Shown piece by piece: positions 53,442 through 64,000 of a stretch of 64,000 bases of DNA (position 1 is the stretch's first letter; each line of letters opens with the position of its first letter). The stretch covers positions 124,001 to 188,000 of the forward strand of contig NZ_JMLS01000019.1 of NCBI RefSeq assembly GCF_000686845.1, in the 5' to 3' direction. The translations under genes and the position numbers were made by a program. Under the pieces are notes generated by a model. It had not been told where the DNA came from. It worked only from the letters and a program-made list of their open reading frames with translations, and did no database searches. The stretch is from Paenibacillus sp. UNC451MF. Lineage in GTDB: Bacteria > Bacillota > Bacilli > Paenibacillales > NBRC-103111.

Positions 53442-53584
53442 TATTCTAGCACCTCCTTGAGGAAAATCCATTCCCAAAAATACCTTACAACATTAAAACA
53501 CTTTATCATCAAAAAGTCAACTTACCGCCCTTGCAAACTTTTGGCATCCCCATTATAGGTAATCCCCTTCCATACCCTCTGCGC

Positions 53585-54045
53585 AATTCGATGTGGATAT
53601 CTTTCTTATCTCATTATCGACAATCGAGTTGAAAGCTGCCGTCAACTTTTCGTCAAAAAAATATATCCACAACGCTATTTCTCTAAATTTCGCCGCAAAA
53701 AAATAGCCTGTGCATAAAAAAAGAGCGCTTATGCGCAGGTTTTGTCGAACTAATAACATTTTATAAACAATATCTTGTGTTGTTGATAAAAGTTACACAC
53801 AAGCTATAGAAGATGTGGATAAACGGAAACAATTCATTGATAAACCGAACATATTTTGATATTATGGTTATGCTTATCCTGTGGATATAGAACGGTTATC
53901 AACTATTTTATCAACAGCCTGTGGATATCTTTGTGAACAATTTACAACCCCTCTGTATAATATTTTCCCGCACTCTCTGGATGCTGTGGATATTTTGCGA
54001 CACAACCCGCTTTTTTTCTACACCCGTATGGCTTATGCCACACCG
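53585..54045. other. oriC part 1 (rpmH-dnaA intergenic DnaA-box cluster)
   Basis: Contains many DnaA-box-like 9-mers: TGTGGATAT at about 53592, ATATCCACA (53663-53671), TGTGCATAA (53709-53717), perfect TGTGGATAA (53814-53822), TGTGGATAT at 53880-53888, 53920-53928 and 53985-53993, and TTATCAACA (53908-53916). This is the upstream half (incA/B-like) of the bipartite Bacillus-type origin and also the autoregulatory region of dnaA. Confidence 0.9.
53931..53961 (+). promoter_or_regulatory. Possible dnaA promoter
   Basis: TTGTGA (53931-53936) with a 19-base spacer before a perfect TATAAT (53956-53961), between DnaA boxes. The spacer is long, so the -35 is uncertain; the -10 is good. Confidence 0.5.
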
Positions 54046-54073
54046 CTTATTTTTTTGAAGGAGTGAATACATT

Positions 54074-55438
54074 GTGGAAAGCCATCCAAACGAGCAATGG
54101 CAGCAAGTCCTTTCCATTATTCAAACAAGGCTGAGTAAACCAAGCTACGAAACCTGGTTTACATCCACAAGAGCCGTCATTTTCAACGAATCCAAAGTCG
54201 TGATCTGTGCACCGAACAACTTCGCCAGAGAATGGCTGGAGAACCGGTACACCAAGCTGATTAAGGATACGATTTTCGATTACATTGGAAAGCCAACGGA
54301 AGTGAAATTCATTATCGAATCCGAAGAAGAGAAAGCTGCAGGCACTCCCTCCTCCAATCCGAACATCCCGGTGAAAGCCCCAACCGCTGTCCCAGAAGAA
54401 ACGTTCAGCCATATGATGAACCCAAAATACACGTTTGACACTTTTGTCATCGGTTCTGGGAATCGTTTTGCTCATGCGGCTTCTCTTGCTGTGGCCGAAG
54501 CGCCGGCAAAGGCTTATAATCCGCTGTTTTTGTACGGAGGCGTTGGACTTGGAAAAACTCACTTGATGCACGCTATCGGGCATTACGTGCTTGAACATAA
54601 TCCAAGTGCCAAGGTTCTTTATATTTCTTCTGAGAAATTTACGAATGAATTTATTAACGCGATCCGCGATAACCGCGGCGAAAGCTTCCGCAATAAATAC
54701 CGCAACATCGATGTGCTGCTCATAGATGATATTCAGTTTCTTGCGGGAAAAGAACAGACGCAGGAAGAATTTTTTCATACGTTTAATGCACTTCACGAAG
54801 AACGCAAACAAATCATTATTTCGAGTGACCGCCCGCCTAAGGAGATCCCTACCTTGGAGGAACGTCTGCGCTCGCGCTTCGAATGGGGCTTGATAACCGA
54901 TATCCAGCCGCCGGATCTCGAAACGCGGATTGCGATTTTGCGCAAAAAGGCAAAAGCGGAAAACCTAGAAATACCTAATGAGGCCATGGTTTACATAGCC
55001 AATCAAATCGATACGAACATCCGGGAGCTCGAGGGCGCCTTAATTCGTGTCGTTGCCTATTCTTCGCTGATTAACGAGGACATTACATCCCACCTTGCCG
55101 CTGAAGCGCTGAAGGATATTATCCCGAGCAGCCGGCCAAAGGTTATTACGATTCAAGATATTCAACAAAAAGTCGGAGAGTTTTACGGTCTTAAAATGGA
55201 GGATTTCAAGGCGAGGAAACGTACGAAAATGGTCGCATATCCACGGCAAATCGCCATGTATCTGGCTAGGGAGATGACCGATTTTTCATTGCCTAAGATT
55301 GGTGAAGCGTTTGGCGGACGGGACCATACGACTGTCATCCATGCCCATGAGAAAATTTCGGAAGCACTGAAAAACGATCACGAGTTATCTAAAATTATTC
55401 AAAATCTTATGGAGAAAGTAAAAAACATAACGGCATAA
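54074..55438 (+). CDS. dnaA: Chromosomal replication initiator DnaA
   Basis: 454 residues from GTG at 54074, with AAGGAG upstream. Domain I begins [19 protein letters not shown]; domain III has Walker [20 protein letters not shown], Walker [14 protein letters not shown] and the arginine finger region; domain IV ends in the box-binding helix-turn-helix with [15 protein letters not shown]. It binds DnaA boxes on both sides of its gene and melts the trio element downstream. Confidence 0.98.
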   Translation: MESHPNEQWQQVLSIIQTRLSKPSYETWFTSTRAVIFNESKVVICAPNNFAREWLENRYTKLIKDTIFDYIGKPTEVKFIIESEEEKAAGTPSSNPNIPVKAPTAVPEETFSHMMNPKYTFDTFVIGSGNRFAHAASLAVAEAPAKAYNPLFLYGGVGLGKTHLMHAIGHYVLEHNPSAKVLYISSEKFTNEFINAIRDNRGESFRNKYRNIDVLLIDDIQFLAGKEQTQEEFFHTFNALHEERKQIIISSDRPPKEIPTLEERLRSRFEWGLITDIQPPDLETRIAILRKKAKAENLEIPNEAMVYIANQIDTNIRELEGALIRVVAYSSLINEDITSHLAAEALKDIIPSSRPKVITIQDIQQKVGEFYGLKMEDFKARKRTKMVAYPRQIAMYLAREMTDFSLPKIGEAFGGRDHTTVIHAHEKISEALKNDHELSKIIQNLMEKVKNITA

Positions 55439-55573
55439 GCGGTTTTTAACGCCCCAACCTGTTGTTTTTGCAAAACTATATATCCATTGTGGTATGAAGA
55501 GCAGCTCCTGCGAACTTTTTTCGTCCTTGGAGTTGGCTTTTCGCATCTGTATAACTATAAGCCTATGCACAAA

Positions 55574-55660
55574 CTATTCACATGTGGATAGGCTTTTGCT
55601 TTGCTACTTTTCTCCACATATCCACATATCCAGAGGCCCTACTACTATTACTAATAAAAA
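55574..55660. other. oriC part 2: DnaA boxes, GC-rich spacer, DnaA-trio unwinding element
   Basis: CTATTCACA (55574-55582) and TGTGGATAG (55583-55591) come first. Then TTCTCCACA (55610-55618) and ATATCCACA (55618-55626), the GC-rich GAGGCCC (55633-55639), TACTACTATTACTAA (55640-55654) and an A-rich run. This follows the basal unwinding system of Bacillus subtilis: two boxes, GC spacer, then 3-base DnaA-trio repeats. It marks the likely melting site. Confidence 0.88.
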
Positions 55661-55719
55661 AAAGGTATTATAGATGTATATGGCATCTCCATCATTTTCG
55701 TAACCATAGGAGTGACAAA

Positions 55720-56862
55720 ATGAAGTTAACAATCTTAAAAGAACACTTGAACGAGTCCATTCAACACGTATCCAAAGCGATTTCTAACAAAACGACGATT
55801 CCCATTTTGACCGGGATTAAAATAGACGCCGATGCTACGGGCATGACATTGACGGCAAGTGATACGGATATTTCTATTCAAAGCTTTATACCTATTGAGA
55901 AAAATGAACTTAGCATTATAGAATTGGAACGCCCGGGTAGCGTAGTCCTTTCTTCCAAGTTTTTTGTGGAAATCGTACGTAAGCTGCCTGCGCAAGTTGT
56001 TGAAATTGAGGTAAAGGACCATTTTCAAACGACCATTCGCTCCGGTTCTTCAGAGATCCAATTGGTTGGTCTAGATCCGGAGGAGTACCCTACCCTTCCA
56101 AGCATTGAAGAAAACAGACGCATTCAAATGCCGAGTGATCTGTTAAAAACGATGATCAAACAGACTTCATTTGCCGTTTCGACTAATGAGTCCACTCCTA
56201 TTTTGACTGGAGTCTTGTGGACGATTGCGGATCGCAAGCTCAAATTTACCGCCTGTGACCGTCATCGTTTGGGAAGTCGGGAGACGAACATCGAGGTAGA
56301 TGCGGATTTTCAGTTGAACAACGTTTCTATATCTGGTAAAACGCTCAACGAACTATCCAAAATTTTGCCTGATCAGAATACGTTGATCGATATCATTTTT
56401 GCCGAGAATCAAGTGCTCTTTAAATTAAGCTCCATTTTGTTCTATACCCGTATTTTGGATGGAACGTACCCGGATACGTCTAAGTTGATTCCTCAATCCT
56501 TTCAGACTGAGCTTGTCATCAATGCTCAACAGCTTGCTGAAGCGATTGATCGGGCCTATTTGCTGTCCAGGGAAGAGAAAACGAATATTGTTAAGCTCAT
56601 TATGAGGGAAGACCATACGATCGAAATTTCTTCCAGCTCCTCCGAGCTAGGAAAAGTAACGGAGCAGTTGGAGGTTTCCAGCTTAACCGGTGAGCTGCTT
56701 AGAATTTCGTTCAACTCCAAATATATGCTGGATGCTTTAAAGGTGATGGACGGGGAATTAATCCGTATAGGATTTACCGGTGCTATGCAGCCTATCATCT
56801 TTCGACCGGAAGAAACTTCAAGCTTGCTGCAGCTGATCCTGCCTTACCGGACTACGAACTAA
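55720..56862 (+). CDS. dnaN: DNA polymerase III beta sliding clamp
   Basis: 380 residues from ATG at 55720; the open frame upstream runs through the unwinding element and has no similarity. MKLTILKEHLNESIQHVSKA begins the first clamp domain, and the C-terminal LLQLILPYRTTN ends it. It forms the ring that tethers polymerase. It lies 281 bases after dnaA, the gap being filled by oriC part 2. Confidence 0.98.
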   Translation: MKLTILKEHLNESIQHVSKAISNKTTIPILTGIKIDADATGMTLTASDTDISIQSFIPIEKNELSIIELERPGSVVLSSKFFVEIVRKLPAQVVEIEVKDHFQTTIRSGSSEIQLVGLDPEEYPTLPSIEENRRIQMPSDLLKTMIKQTSFAVSTNESTPILTGVLWTIADRKLKFTACDRHRLGSRETNIEVDADFQLNNVSISGKTLNELSKILPDQNTLIDIIFAENQVLFKLSSILFYTRILDGTYPDTSKLIPQSFQTELVINAQQLAEAIDRAYLLSREEKTNIVKLIMREDHTIEISSSSSELGKVTEQLEVSSLTGELLRISFNSKYMLDALKVMDGELIRIGFTGAMQPIIFRPEETSSLLQLILPYRTTN

Positions 56863-56920
56863 CGTTCCGTGAACTGTAGGACCGATATGCTCAGCATGGA
56901 AAAAGGAGCCACTTAACAAC

Positions 56921-57136
56921 ATGAAAATGATCCAAATTCATACGGACTATATTACGTTAGGGCAGTTTCTGAAGCTGGCTGACTGCATATCCACAGGTGG
57001 ACAAGCCAAGAGCTTTCTTCAGGAAACGGAGATTTACGTTAACGGAGAGCCGGAAAACCGCCGCGGCAAAAAACTGGTACATCAAGACCAGGTTCGAGTT
57101 GAGGGGTGCGGCGAATTCCAGGTGGTTCGCAGCTAA
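56921..57136 (+). CDS. yaaA: S4-domain RNA-binding protein YaaA (RlbA-like)
   Basis: 71 residues with an S4-like domain: YITLGQFLKLADCISTGGQA, then FLQETEIYVNGEPENRRGKK. It lies between dnaN and recF, the conserved position of yaaA in Bacillales. It probably binds RNA, perhaps in ribosome biogenesis. The recF RBS follows 40 bases after its stop. Confidence 0.92.
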   Translation: MKMIQIHTDYITLGQFLKLADCISTGGQAKSFLQETEIYVNGEPENRRGKKLVHQDQVRVEGCGEFQVVRS

Positions 57137-57189
57137 GAGGTTTCGAAGCGGCCATGCCTTTCGCGCATGAGCCTGTAGGAGGAAATGCG

Positions 57190-58299
57190 TTGCAATTGAA
57201 AAAGCTGTCTTTACAGCATTACCGTAACTATGACGAGGTTTATTTTGAAACCGGGCATATGGTCAATATCATCGTAGGCCCTAATGCACAAGGGAAGACG
57301 AATTTGTTAGAGTCCATTTTTGTGCTGGCTTTAACCAAATCGCATCGGACGCACCAGGATAAGGAACTCATACAATGGGATTCACCCCATACCCTGCTTC
57401 ACGCTGAGGTAGATAAAAAGTACGGCACATGCCAACTGGATCTAACCATTTCGCAGCAAGGGAAAAAAGCGAAAATCAATGGCCTAGAGCAGAAAAAGCT
57501 CAGTAATTTCATAGGTTCTCTGAACGTGGTTATGTTTGCTCCCGAGGACCTGGAAATTGTCAAAGGCTCTCCTTCGGTGCGCCGCCGTTTCTTGGACATG
57601 GAGATCGGGCAGGTTCATCCCGCCTATTTGTACGATTTGTCACAATATCAAAAAATATTGGTGCAGCGGAACAATTATTTAAAGCAGCTGTTCACATCCC
57701 GAGATAGCAAAGCCAGCATGCTGGAAGTTTGGAATGAACAATTGGCTACTTTTGGTGTTAAAATTATTAAAAAACGTCAAAGCTTTATAAAGAAGCTGCA
57801 ATCCTGGGCGGAAAAGATTCATCTGGGCATTACCGGAGGCAACGAACAAGTGCGAATTGCCTATTCTACTTCGTTCGATTCGGCGGTTTTGGAAGATGAA
57901 ACTGTTTTATTTGACCAATTTATGATAAAGTTATCACAGGTGAAAGAACAGGAATTGCGGCGCGGTGTGACTATGGTAGGCCCTCATCGGGATGATTTAT
58001 TGTTTTATATTAACGATAAGGAAGTGCAGACGTTCGGCTCGCAAGGCCAGCAAAGAACAACCGCACTCTCTTTGAAGCTGGCTGAGATTGAACTGATTCG
58101 GGAGGAAGTAGGCGAATATCCTATCCTGCTGTTGGATGATGTCTTATCCGAGCTTGACCGTTCTAGGCAAACGCAGCTCATTGAGACGTTTCAAAATAAG
58201 GTTCAGACTTTCATAACAACGACCGGAATCGAGAGTGTGGATCTTGGCAAGCTGGAAAGTGCTTCTGTCATTCATGTACGGAACGGAAGCTTAACATAG
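57190..58299 (+). CDS. recF: DNA replication and repair protein RecF
   Basis: 369 residues from TTG at 57190: AGGAGG (57177-57182) is seven bases upstream, and the sequence QLKKLSLQHYRNYDEVYFE is the family start, while the longer frame from 57106 overlaps yaaA. Walker A VGPNAQGKTNLLESIF; the C-terminal signature FGSQGQQRTTALSLKLAE and DDVLSELDRSR. It loads RecA at single-strand gaps with RecO and RecR. Confidence 0.97.
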   Translation: MQLKKLSLQHYRNYDEVYFETGHMVNIIVGPNAQGKTNLLESIFVLALTKSHRTHQDKELIQWDSPHTLLHAEVDKKYGTCQLDLTISQQGKKAKINGLEQKKLSNFIGSLNVVMFAPEDLEIVKGSPSVRRRFLDMEIGQVHPAYLYDLSQYQKILVQRNNYLKQLFTSRDSKASMLEVWNEQLATFGVKIIKKRQSFIKKLQSWAEKIHLGITGGNEQVRIAYSTSFDSAVLEDETVLFDQFMIKLSQVKEQELRRGVTMVGPHRDDLLFYINDKEVQTFGSQGQQRTTALSLKLAEIELIREEVGEYPILLLDDVLSELDRSRQTQLIETFQNKVQTFITTTGIESVDLGKLESASVIHVRNGSLT

Positions 58300-58331
58300 A
58301 AAAGTCTCACGTTATAAGGAGATGGCCGACA

Positions 58332-60516
<2,185 letters not shown>

Positions 60517-60541
60517 CAAGTCTGAAGGAGCTTTGAGTTGG

Positions 60542-61384
60542 ATGCAGAGAGCCGGATTATGGCTGCTGGTAGTCGTTTTGCTGTGGCTTACTCCAGGCAT
60601 ATTCCAGCAAGCCCCGCTGATTGTATATAAAGATCGGGTATCCGTAATCGCGTATCATCATATAGATGATCAAATTGTTGGGGACGTAACGATCAAGACG
60701 GAATTATTCCGAGAGCAGCTGACAGATATGCTGCAACGAGGGTATCAATTTATTAGCTTGTCACAATTTAAAGCCTATTTGGCAGGAGGGCCCGTCCCTC
60801 CTAATGCTGTTCTAGTCACTTTTGATGACGGCTATCAGAGCTTTTATACTCGTGCTTACCCTGTTTTGAAGGAATTGAACATTCCCGCCGTTAATTTTGT
60901 CATTACGAAGGATATTGATCAGCCGTTGAGGAGTCTTCTACCGTCCCTATCGAAAGATCAAATCCGACAAATGACGCAAGAAATGGCGGGGATAGACGTT
61001 CAATGCCATACGGACAGCTTGCATGACCGAGCACCAAATGGCGGCGCATTATTCACGACTAAGCTGCCTAATGATCAAGGTGTAGTAGAAACAGAACGGC
61101 AGTTCGAGCAGCGAATCATAGATGATACACAGCTATGCCGCAAAAGGCTTGGAGAATTGTACAACCGGCCGATTGACTCCTTCGCCTATCCGTTTGGGAT
61201 ATACGATGCCAAATCAGCTGAATTATTGAACAGATCGGGAATACAGTACGCTTATACTACCGTTAGCGGGGTCACATCACGTGATACCGATCCGATGCAA
61301 ATTCCGCGGATCAATGCAGGCAGTCCTTTTGTTAAAGCGAACTCATTGAATAATTTAATTATACAAAGATTACACGGTCTTTAA
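60542..61384 (+). CDS. Polysaccharide deacetylase (NodB domain), membrane-anchored
   Basis: 280 residues from ATG at 60542, with GAAGGAG upstream. One N-terminal membrane helix (LWLLVVVLLWLTPGIF), then a NodB domain: the Asp pair in VTFDDGYQSFYTRAYP, a His motif in IDVQCHTDSLHDRA and the SFAYPFGIYD motif. These enzymes deacetylate peptidoglycan or other N-acetyl glycans outside the membrane. It lies between gyrB and gyrA in the same direction, with only 25 and 73 bases on each side, so it may be cotranscribed with the gyrase genes. Confidence 0.88.
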   Translation: MQRAGLWLLVVVLLWLTPGIFQQAPLIVYKDRVSVIAYHHIDDQIVGDVTIKTELFREQLTDMLQRGYQFISLSQFKAYLAGGPVPPNAVLVTFDDGYQSFYTRAYPVLKELNIPAVNFVITKDIDQPLRSLLPSLSKDQIRQMTQEMAGIDVQCHTDSLHDRAPNGGALFTTKLPNDQGVVETERQFEQRIIDDTQLCRKRLGELYNRPIDSFAYPFGIYDAKSAELLNRSGIQYAYTTVSGVTSRDTDPMQIPRINAGSPFVKANSLNNLIIQRLHGL

Positions 61385-61457
61385 TGGCAGTGGCCACAGC
61401 GTAATTTTTTAGGGTTACAAAGTGGCTTTGCCAAGGCAAACTTGCAGGAGGTAAACA

Positions 61458-63953
61458 ATGTCCGACGAACAGCGCTCACAAGTTAAAGAAATCGATATCA
61501 GCTCGGAGATGCGCACATCCTTTTTGGATTACGCAATGAGCATTATCGTAAGCCGTGCCCTGCCAGACGTTAGGGACGGGCTTAAGCCGGTACATCGCCG
61601 TATTTTGTTCGCCATGTCTGAGCTAGGAATGTATTCGGACAAACCCCATAAGAAATCGGCGAGAATCGTCGGTGAAGTTATTGGTAAGTATCACCCCCAT
61701 GGTGATGCTCCAGTTTATGAGACGATGGTGCGGATGGCACAAGATTTCTCACTCCGTTACATGCTCGTAGATGGTCACGGTAACTTTGGTTCCATTGATG
61801 GCGATTTTGCTGCGGCTATGCGTTACACCGAGGCTCGGTTGTCCAAGATCGCAATGGAGCTTTTGCGTGATATTAACAAAGAAACGGTCGATTTTGCTCC
61901 CAACTATGATGGAGAGGAACAGGAACCAGTAGTCCTCCCTGCTCGTTTTCCTAACTTATTGGTAAACGGTAGTTCGGGTATTGCCGTAGGGATGGCAACG
62001 AATATCCCTCCTCATAACTTAAGAGAAGTTATCGATGGAATTCAACAAATGATAGAGAATCCCGACGTCACTCCAATGGAGTTGATGCAATCGATCAAAG
62101 GTCCGGATTTCCCTACCGCTGGCTTTATCTTAGGTCGCGAAGGCATACGTCAAGCTTACAATACTGGCCGAGGCTCCGTTACGATGAGAGCTAGAGCAAC
62201 GATAGAAGAAAATAATAACAAGGCGCGCATTATTGTTCATGAGCTGCCATACCAGGTTATTAAAGCGCGGTTGATTGAAAAAATTGCTGAGCTGGTACGC
62301 GAGAAAAAAATCGAAGGCATTACTGATTTACGAGATGAGTCCGACCGCAATGGTATGCGGATAGTTATCGAGCTGCGTCGTGATGTGAATCCTAACGTCG
62401 TATTGAACAACCTTTACAAGCATACGGCTTTGCAATCCAATTTCGGTATTATCATGCTGGCATTGGTTAACGGCGAGCCGAAGGTTATGAACCTGAAGGA
62501 AATGCTTTACCATTACCTGGAGCATCAAAAGGTCGTTATTCGCCGCCGTACAGAGTATGAATTGCGCAAAGCAGAAGCTAGAGCCCATATTCTTGAAGGT
62601 TTACGAATTGCCCTTGACCACCTAGATCGAGTTATTGCCCTCATCCGTTCTTCGCGGACGACAGAAGAAGCTCGTGATGGTTTAATGACTCAATTTGAAC
62701 TAAGCTACGATCAAGCTCAAGCTATTCTGGACATGCGTCTACAACGTTTGACGGGCTTAGAACGTGAGAAGATCGAAGAGGAGTATGCAGAGCTGCTGGC
62801 TAAAATCGCGGAATACAAAGCGATTTTGGCAGATGAACAGTTGGTTCTGGCCATCATCAGCGAGGAGCTTAACGAAATCAAGGAGAAATTCGGCGATGAT
62901 CGCCGGTCCGAGATTACAATAGGTGAAGAAAGCATCGAGGATGAGGATCTTATTCCACGTGAAGAAGTTATCATCACCATTTCCCATACTGGCTATATTA
63001 AGAGATTGCCTGTATCCACTTATCGCAGTCAAAAACGGGGTGGTAAAGGCGTCATAGGTATGGATACGAAAGATAAAGACTTCGTAGAACATCTGTTCGT
63101 GACGAATACGCATCATTTCCTGATGTTCTTCACTAACAAAGGTAAAGTATACAAGCTGAAGGCTTACGAGATCCCTGATCTCAGTCGTACAGCTCGAGGA
63201 ACACCAATCATTAACCTGCTTCAGATCGAGCAAGGGGAAACCATCAACGCGGTTATACCGGTTGAGGGCTTTGAGTCCGAACAGTACTTGTTCTTTGCAA
63301 CCAAAAATGGTTTGGTGAAAAAGACCCCGTTGAACGACTACAGCAACATCCGCAAAGGCGGTTTGATTGCTATTACGCTTCGTGAGGATGACGATTTGAT
63401 CGGTGTTAAGCTGACAGATGGTAACCAAACGATCATTATGGGGACCAAACAAGGGATATCCATTCATTTCCCTGAAAACGAAGTGCGTTCCATGGGACGT
63501 TCGGCTACCGGGGTAAAAGGGATTAACATTGGCGATGATGATGCGGTTATTGATATGGACGTTGTCAAAGAAGATAACAGTGTCTTGATCGTAACTTCCA
63601 AGGGCTTCGGTAAACGTACGCCGGTATCGGAATACCGTCTGCAGTCGCGTGGAGGTAAAGGGATCAAAACGCTTAACGTTACGCCGAAGAATGGCCCTGT
63701 CGTAGGCCTCAAAATCGTTCAAGACGATGAGGATCTGATGATTATTACGGCGCTTGGAACGATCATTCGAACAAGCATGTCCGGCATATCGATGATGGGT
63801 CGCTATACTCAAGGGGTTAAGTTGATTAACATCCGTGACGAGGACGAAGTATCAACGGTTGCTCGTGTAGAGAAAAGTGAAGAGTCGGCTGAAGATCAAG
63901 AAGGCGAAGAAAACGTTGCGGAAACGAATGATGCAGGTGAAGGAGAGGAATAA
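61458..63953 (+). CDS. gyrA: DNA gyrase subunit A
   Basis: 831 residues, complete. AGGAGGT precedes the [23 protein letters not shown] is the start; the active-site Tyr is in [14 protein letters not shown] (about residue 121); the quinolone region contains [11 protein letters not shown]. The C-terminal beta-pinwheel carries the GyrA box QKRGGKG (gyrase rather than topoisomerase IV), and the tail is acidic ([13 protein letters not shown]). A weak parS-like sequence (13 of 16) lies at 62951-62966. The last 47 bases of the window hold no feature. Confidence 0.98.
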   Translation: MSDEQRSQVKEIDISSEMRTSFLDYAMSIIVSRALPDVRDGLKPVHRRILFAMSELGMYSDKPHKKSARIVGEVIGKYHPHGDAPVYETMVRMAQDFSLRYMLVDGHGNFGSIDGDFAAAMRYTEARLSKIAMELLRDINKETVDFAPNYDGEEQEPVVLPARFPNLLVNGSSGIAVGMATNIPPHNLREVIDGIQQMIENPDVTPMELMQSIKGPDFPTAGFILGREGIRQAYNTGRGSVTMRARATIEENNNKARIIVHELPYQVIKARLIEKIAELVREKKIEGITDLRDESDRNGMRIVIELRRDVNPNVVLNNLYKHTALQSNFGIIMLALVNGEPKVMNLKEMLYHYLEHQKVVIRRRTEYELRKAEARAHILEGLRIALDHLDRVIALIRSSRTTEEARDGLMTQFELSYDQAQAILDMRLQRLTGLEREKIEEEYAELLAKIAEYKAILADEQLVLAIISEELNEIKEKFGDDRRSEITIGEESIEDEDLIPREEVIITISHTGYIKRLPVSTYRSQKRGGKGVIGMDTKDKDFVEHLFVTNTHHFLMFFTNKGKVYKLKAYEIPDLSRTARGTPIINLLQIEQGETINAVIPVEGFESEQYLFFATKNGLVKKTPLNDYSNIRKGGLIAITLREDDDLIGVKLTDGNQTIIMGTKQGISIHFPENEVRSMGRSATGVKGINIGDDDAVIDMDVVKEDNSVLIVTSKGFGKRTPVSEYRLQSRGGKGIKTLNVTPKNGPVVGLKIVQDDEDLMIITALGTIIRTSMSGISMMGRYTQGVKLINIRDEDEVSTVARVEKSEESAEDQEGEENVAETNDAGEGEE

Positions 63954-64000
63954 TCCTTTCTTTGCTTGAATAACCAAACGTATTGTTTCGACAAAAAACA

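Noticed and set aside
53553-53759. 68-residue minus-strand frame between rpmH and dnaA
   Set aside because: It lies across DnaA boxes in oriC and has no RBS or family similarity.
61271-61286. TCACGTGA palindrome near the deacetylase end as a parS
   Set aside because: Only the 8-base core matches; the flanks differ from parS.
62757-63812. 351-residue minus-strand open frame inside gyrA
   Set aside because: Shadow of gyrA with no recognisable domain and opposite to a well-supported gene. The same applies to the minus-strand frames in gyrB (58702-59454, 59662-60348) and dnaA (54047-54811).

Overview
The window is the replication-origin region of a Firmicutes chromosome, most likely Paenibacillus or a close relative (Paenibacillaceae). 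The basis is gene order (rpmH-rnpA-yidC-jag-mnmE-mnmG-rsmG-noc-parA-parB on one side of dnaA and dnaA-dnaN-yaaA-recF-remB-gyrB-gyrA on the other), the complete walRK-yycHI-walJ-htrA-rlmH block, sporulation-type genes (YyaC, SpoIIIJ/Jag), and a single-chain membrane AraC sensor beside a lipoprotein solute-binding protein, a very common Paenibacillus arrangement. This is inference from content; no database was searched.

Layout. 1-7.7 kb: a multidomain secreted protein with fibronectin III repeats and the start of a pectinesterase catalytic domain (runs off the left edge), then an orphan sugar-binding lipoprotein and its AraC-type membrane sensor. 7.8-11.3 kb: a uracil-DNA-glycosylase-like protein, a GIY-YIG protein, and a BlaI/M56 (BlaR1-like) regulatory pair with a clear promoter and double operator. 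11.4-19.4 kb: an accessory segment bounded by a 28-bp direct repeat; one copy is the 3' end of rlmH. It carries two TetR-controlled modules (an MFS efflux pump; a YhgE-like permease plus a double SnoaL-fold protein), a broken dehydrogenase, a broken ImmA/IrrE protease and an unrecognised gene. This resembles the way staphylococcal SCC cassettes sit at rlmH, but no recombinase gene is present.

19.4-27.3 kb: rlmH, a CxxH/CxxC small protein, htrA, walJ, yycI, yycH, walK, walR (cell-wall stress control). 27.5-38.9 kb: an M23 peptidase, purA, dnaB, rplI, gdpP, yybS, a CBS protein, rpsR-ssb-rpsF. 39.0-43.9 kb: small genes, a DnaA-box cluster, tRNA-Ser(CGA), a MscS channel, DUF3343, yyaC, DUF4446 and a cysteine desulfurase-like enzyme. 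44-53.4 kb: parB/parA, noc, rsmG, mnmG, mnmE, jag, yidC, rnpA, rpmH. 53.5-55.7 kb: a bipartite oriC flanking dnaA, with DnaA boxes and a DnaA-trio-like unwinding element. 55.7-64 kb: dnaN, yaaA, recF, remB, gyrB, a polysaccharide deacetylase lying between gyrB and gyrA, and gyrA.

Nearly all core genes point away from the origin. Several replication and segregation genes have TTG or GTG starts supported by their ribosome binding sites (dnaA, recF, ssb, parA, parB, probably dnaB). The most unusual feature is the rlmH-anchored repeat-bounded island; next are the sensor-less BlaR1-like protein with a long repetitive tail and the extra DnaA-box cluster 14 kb from dnaA.
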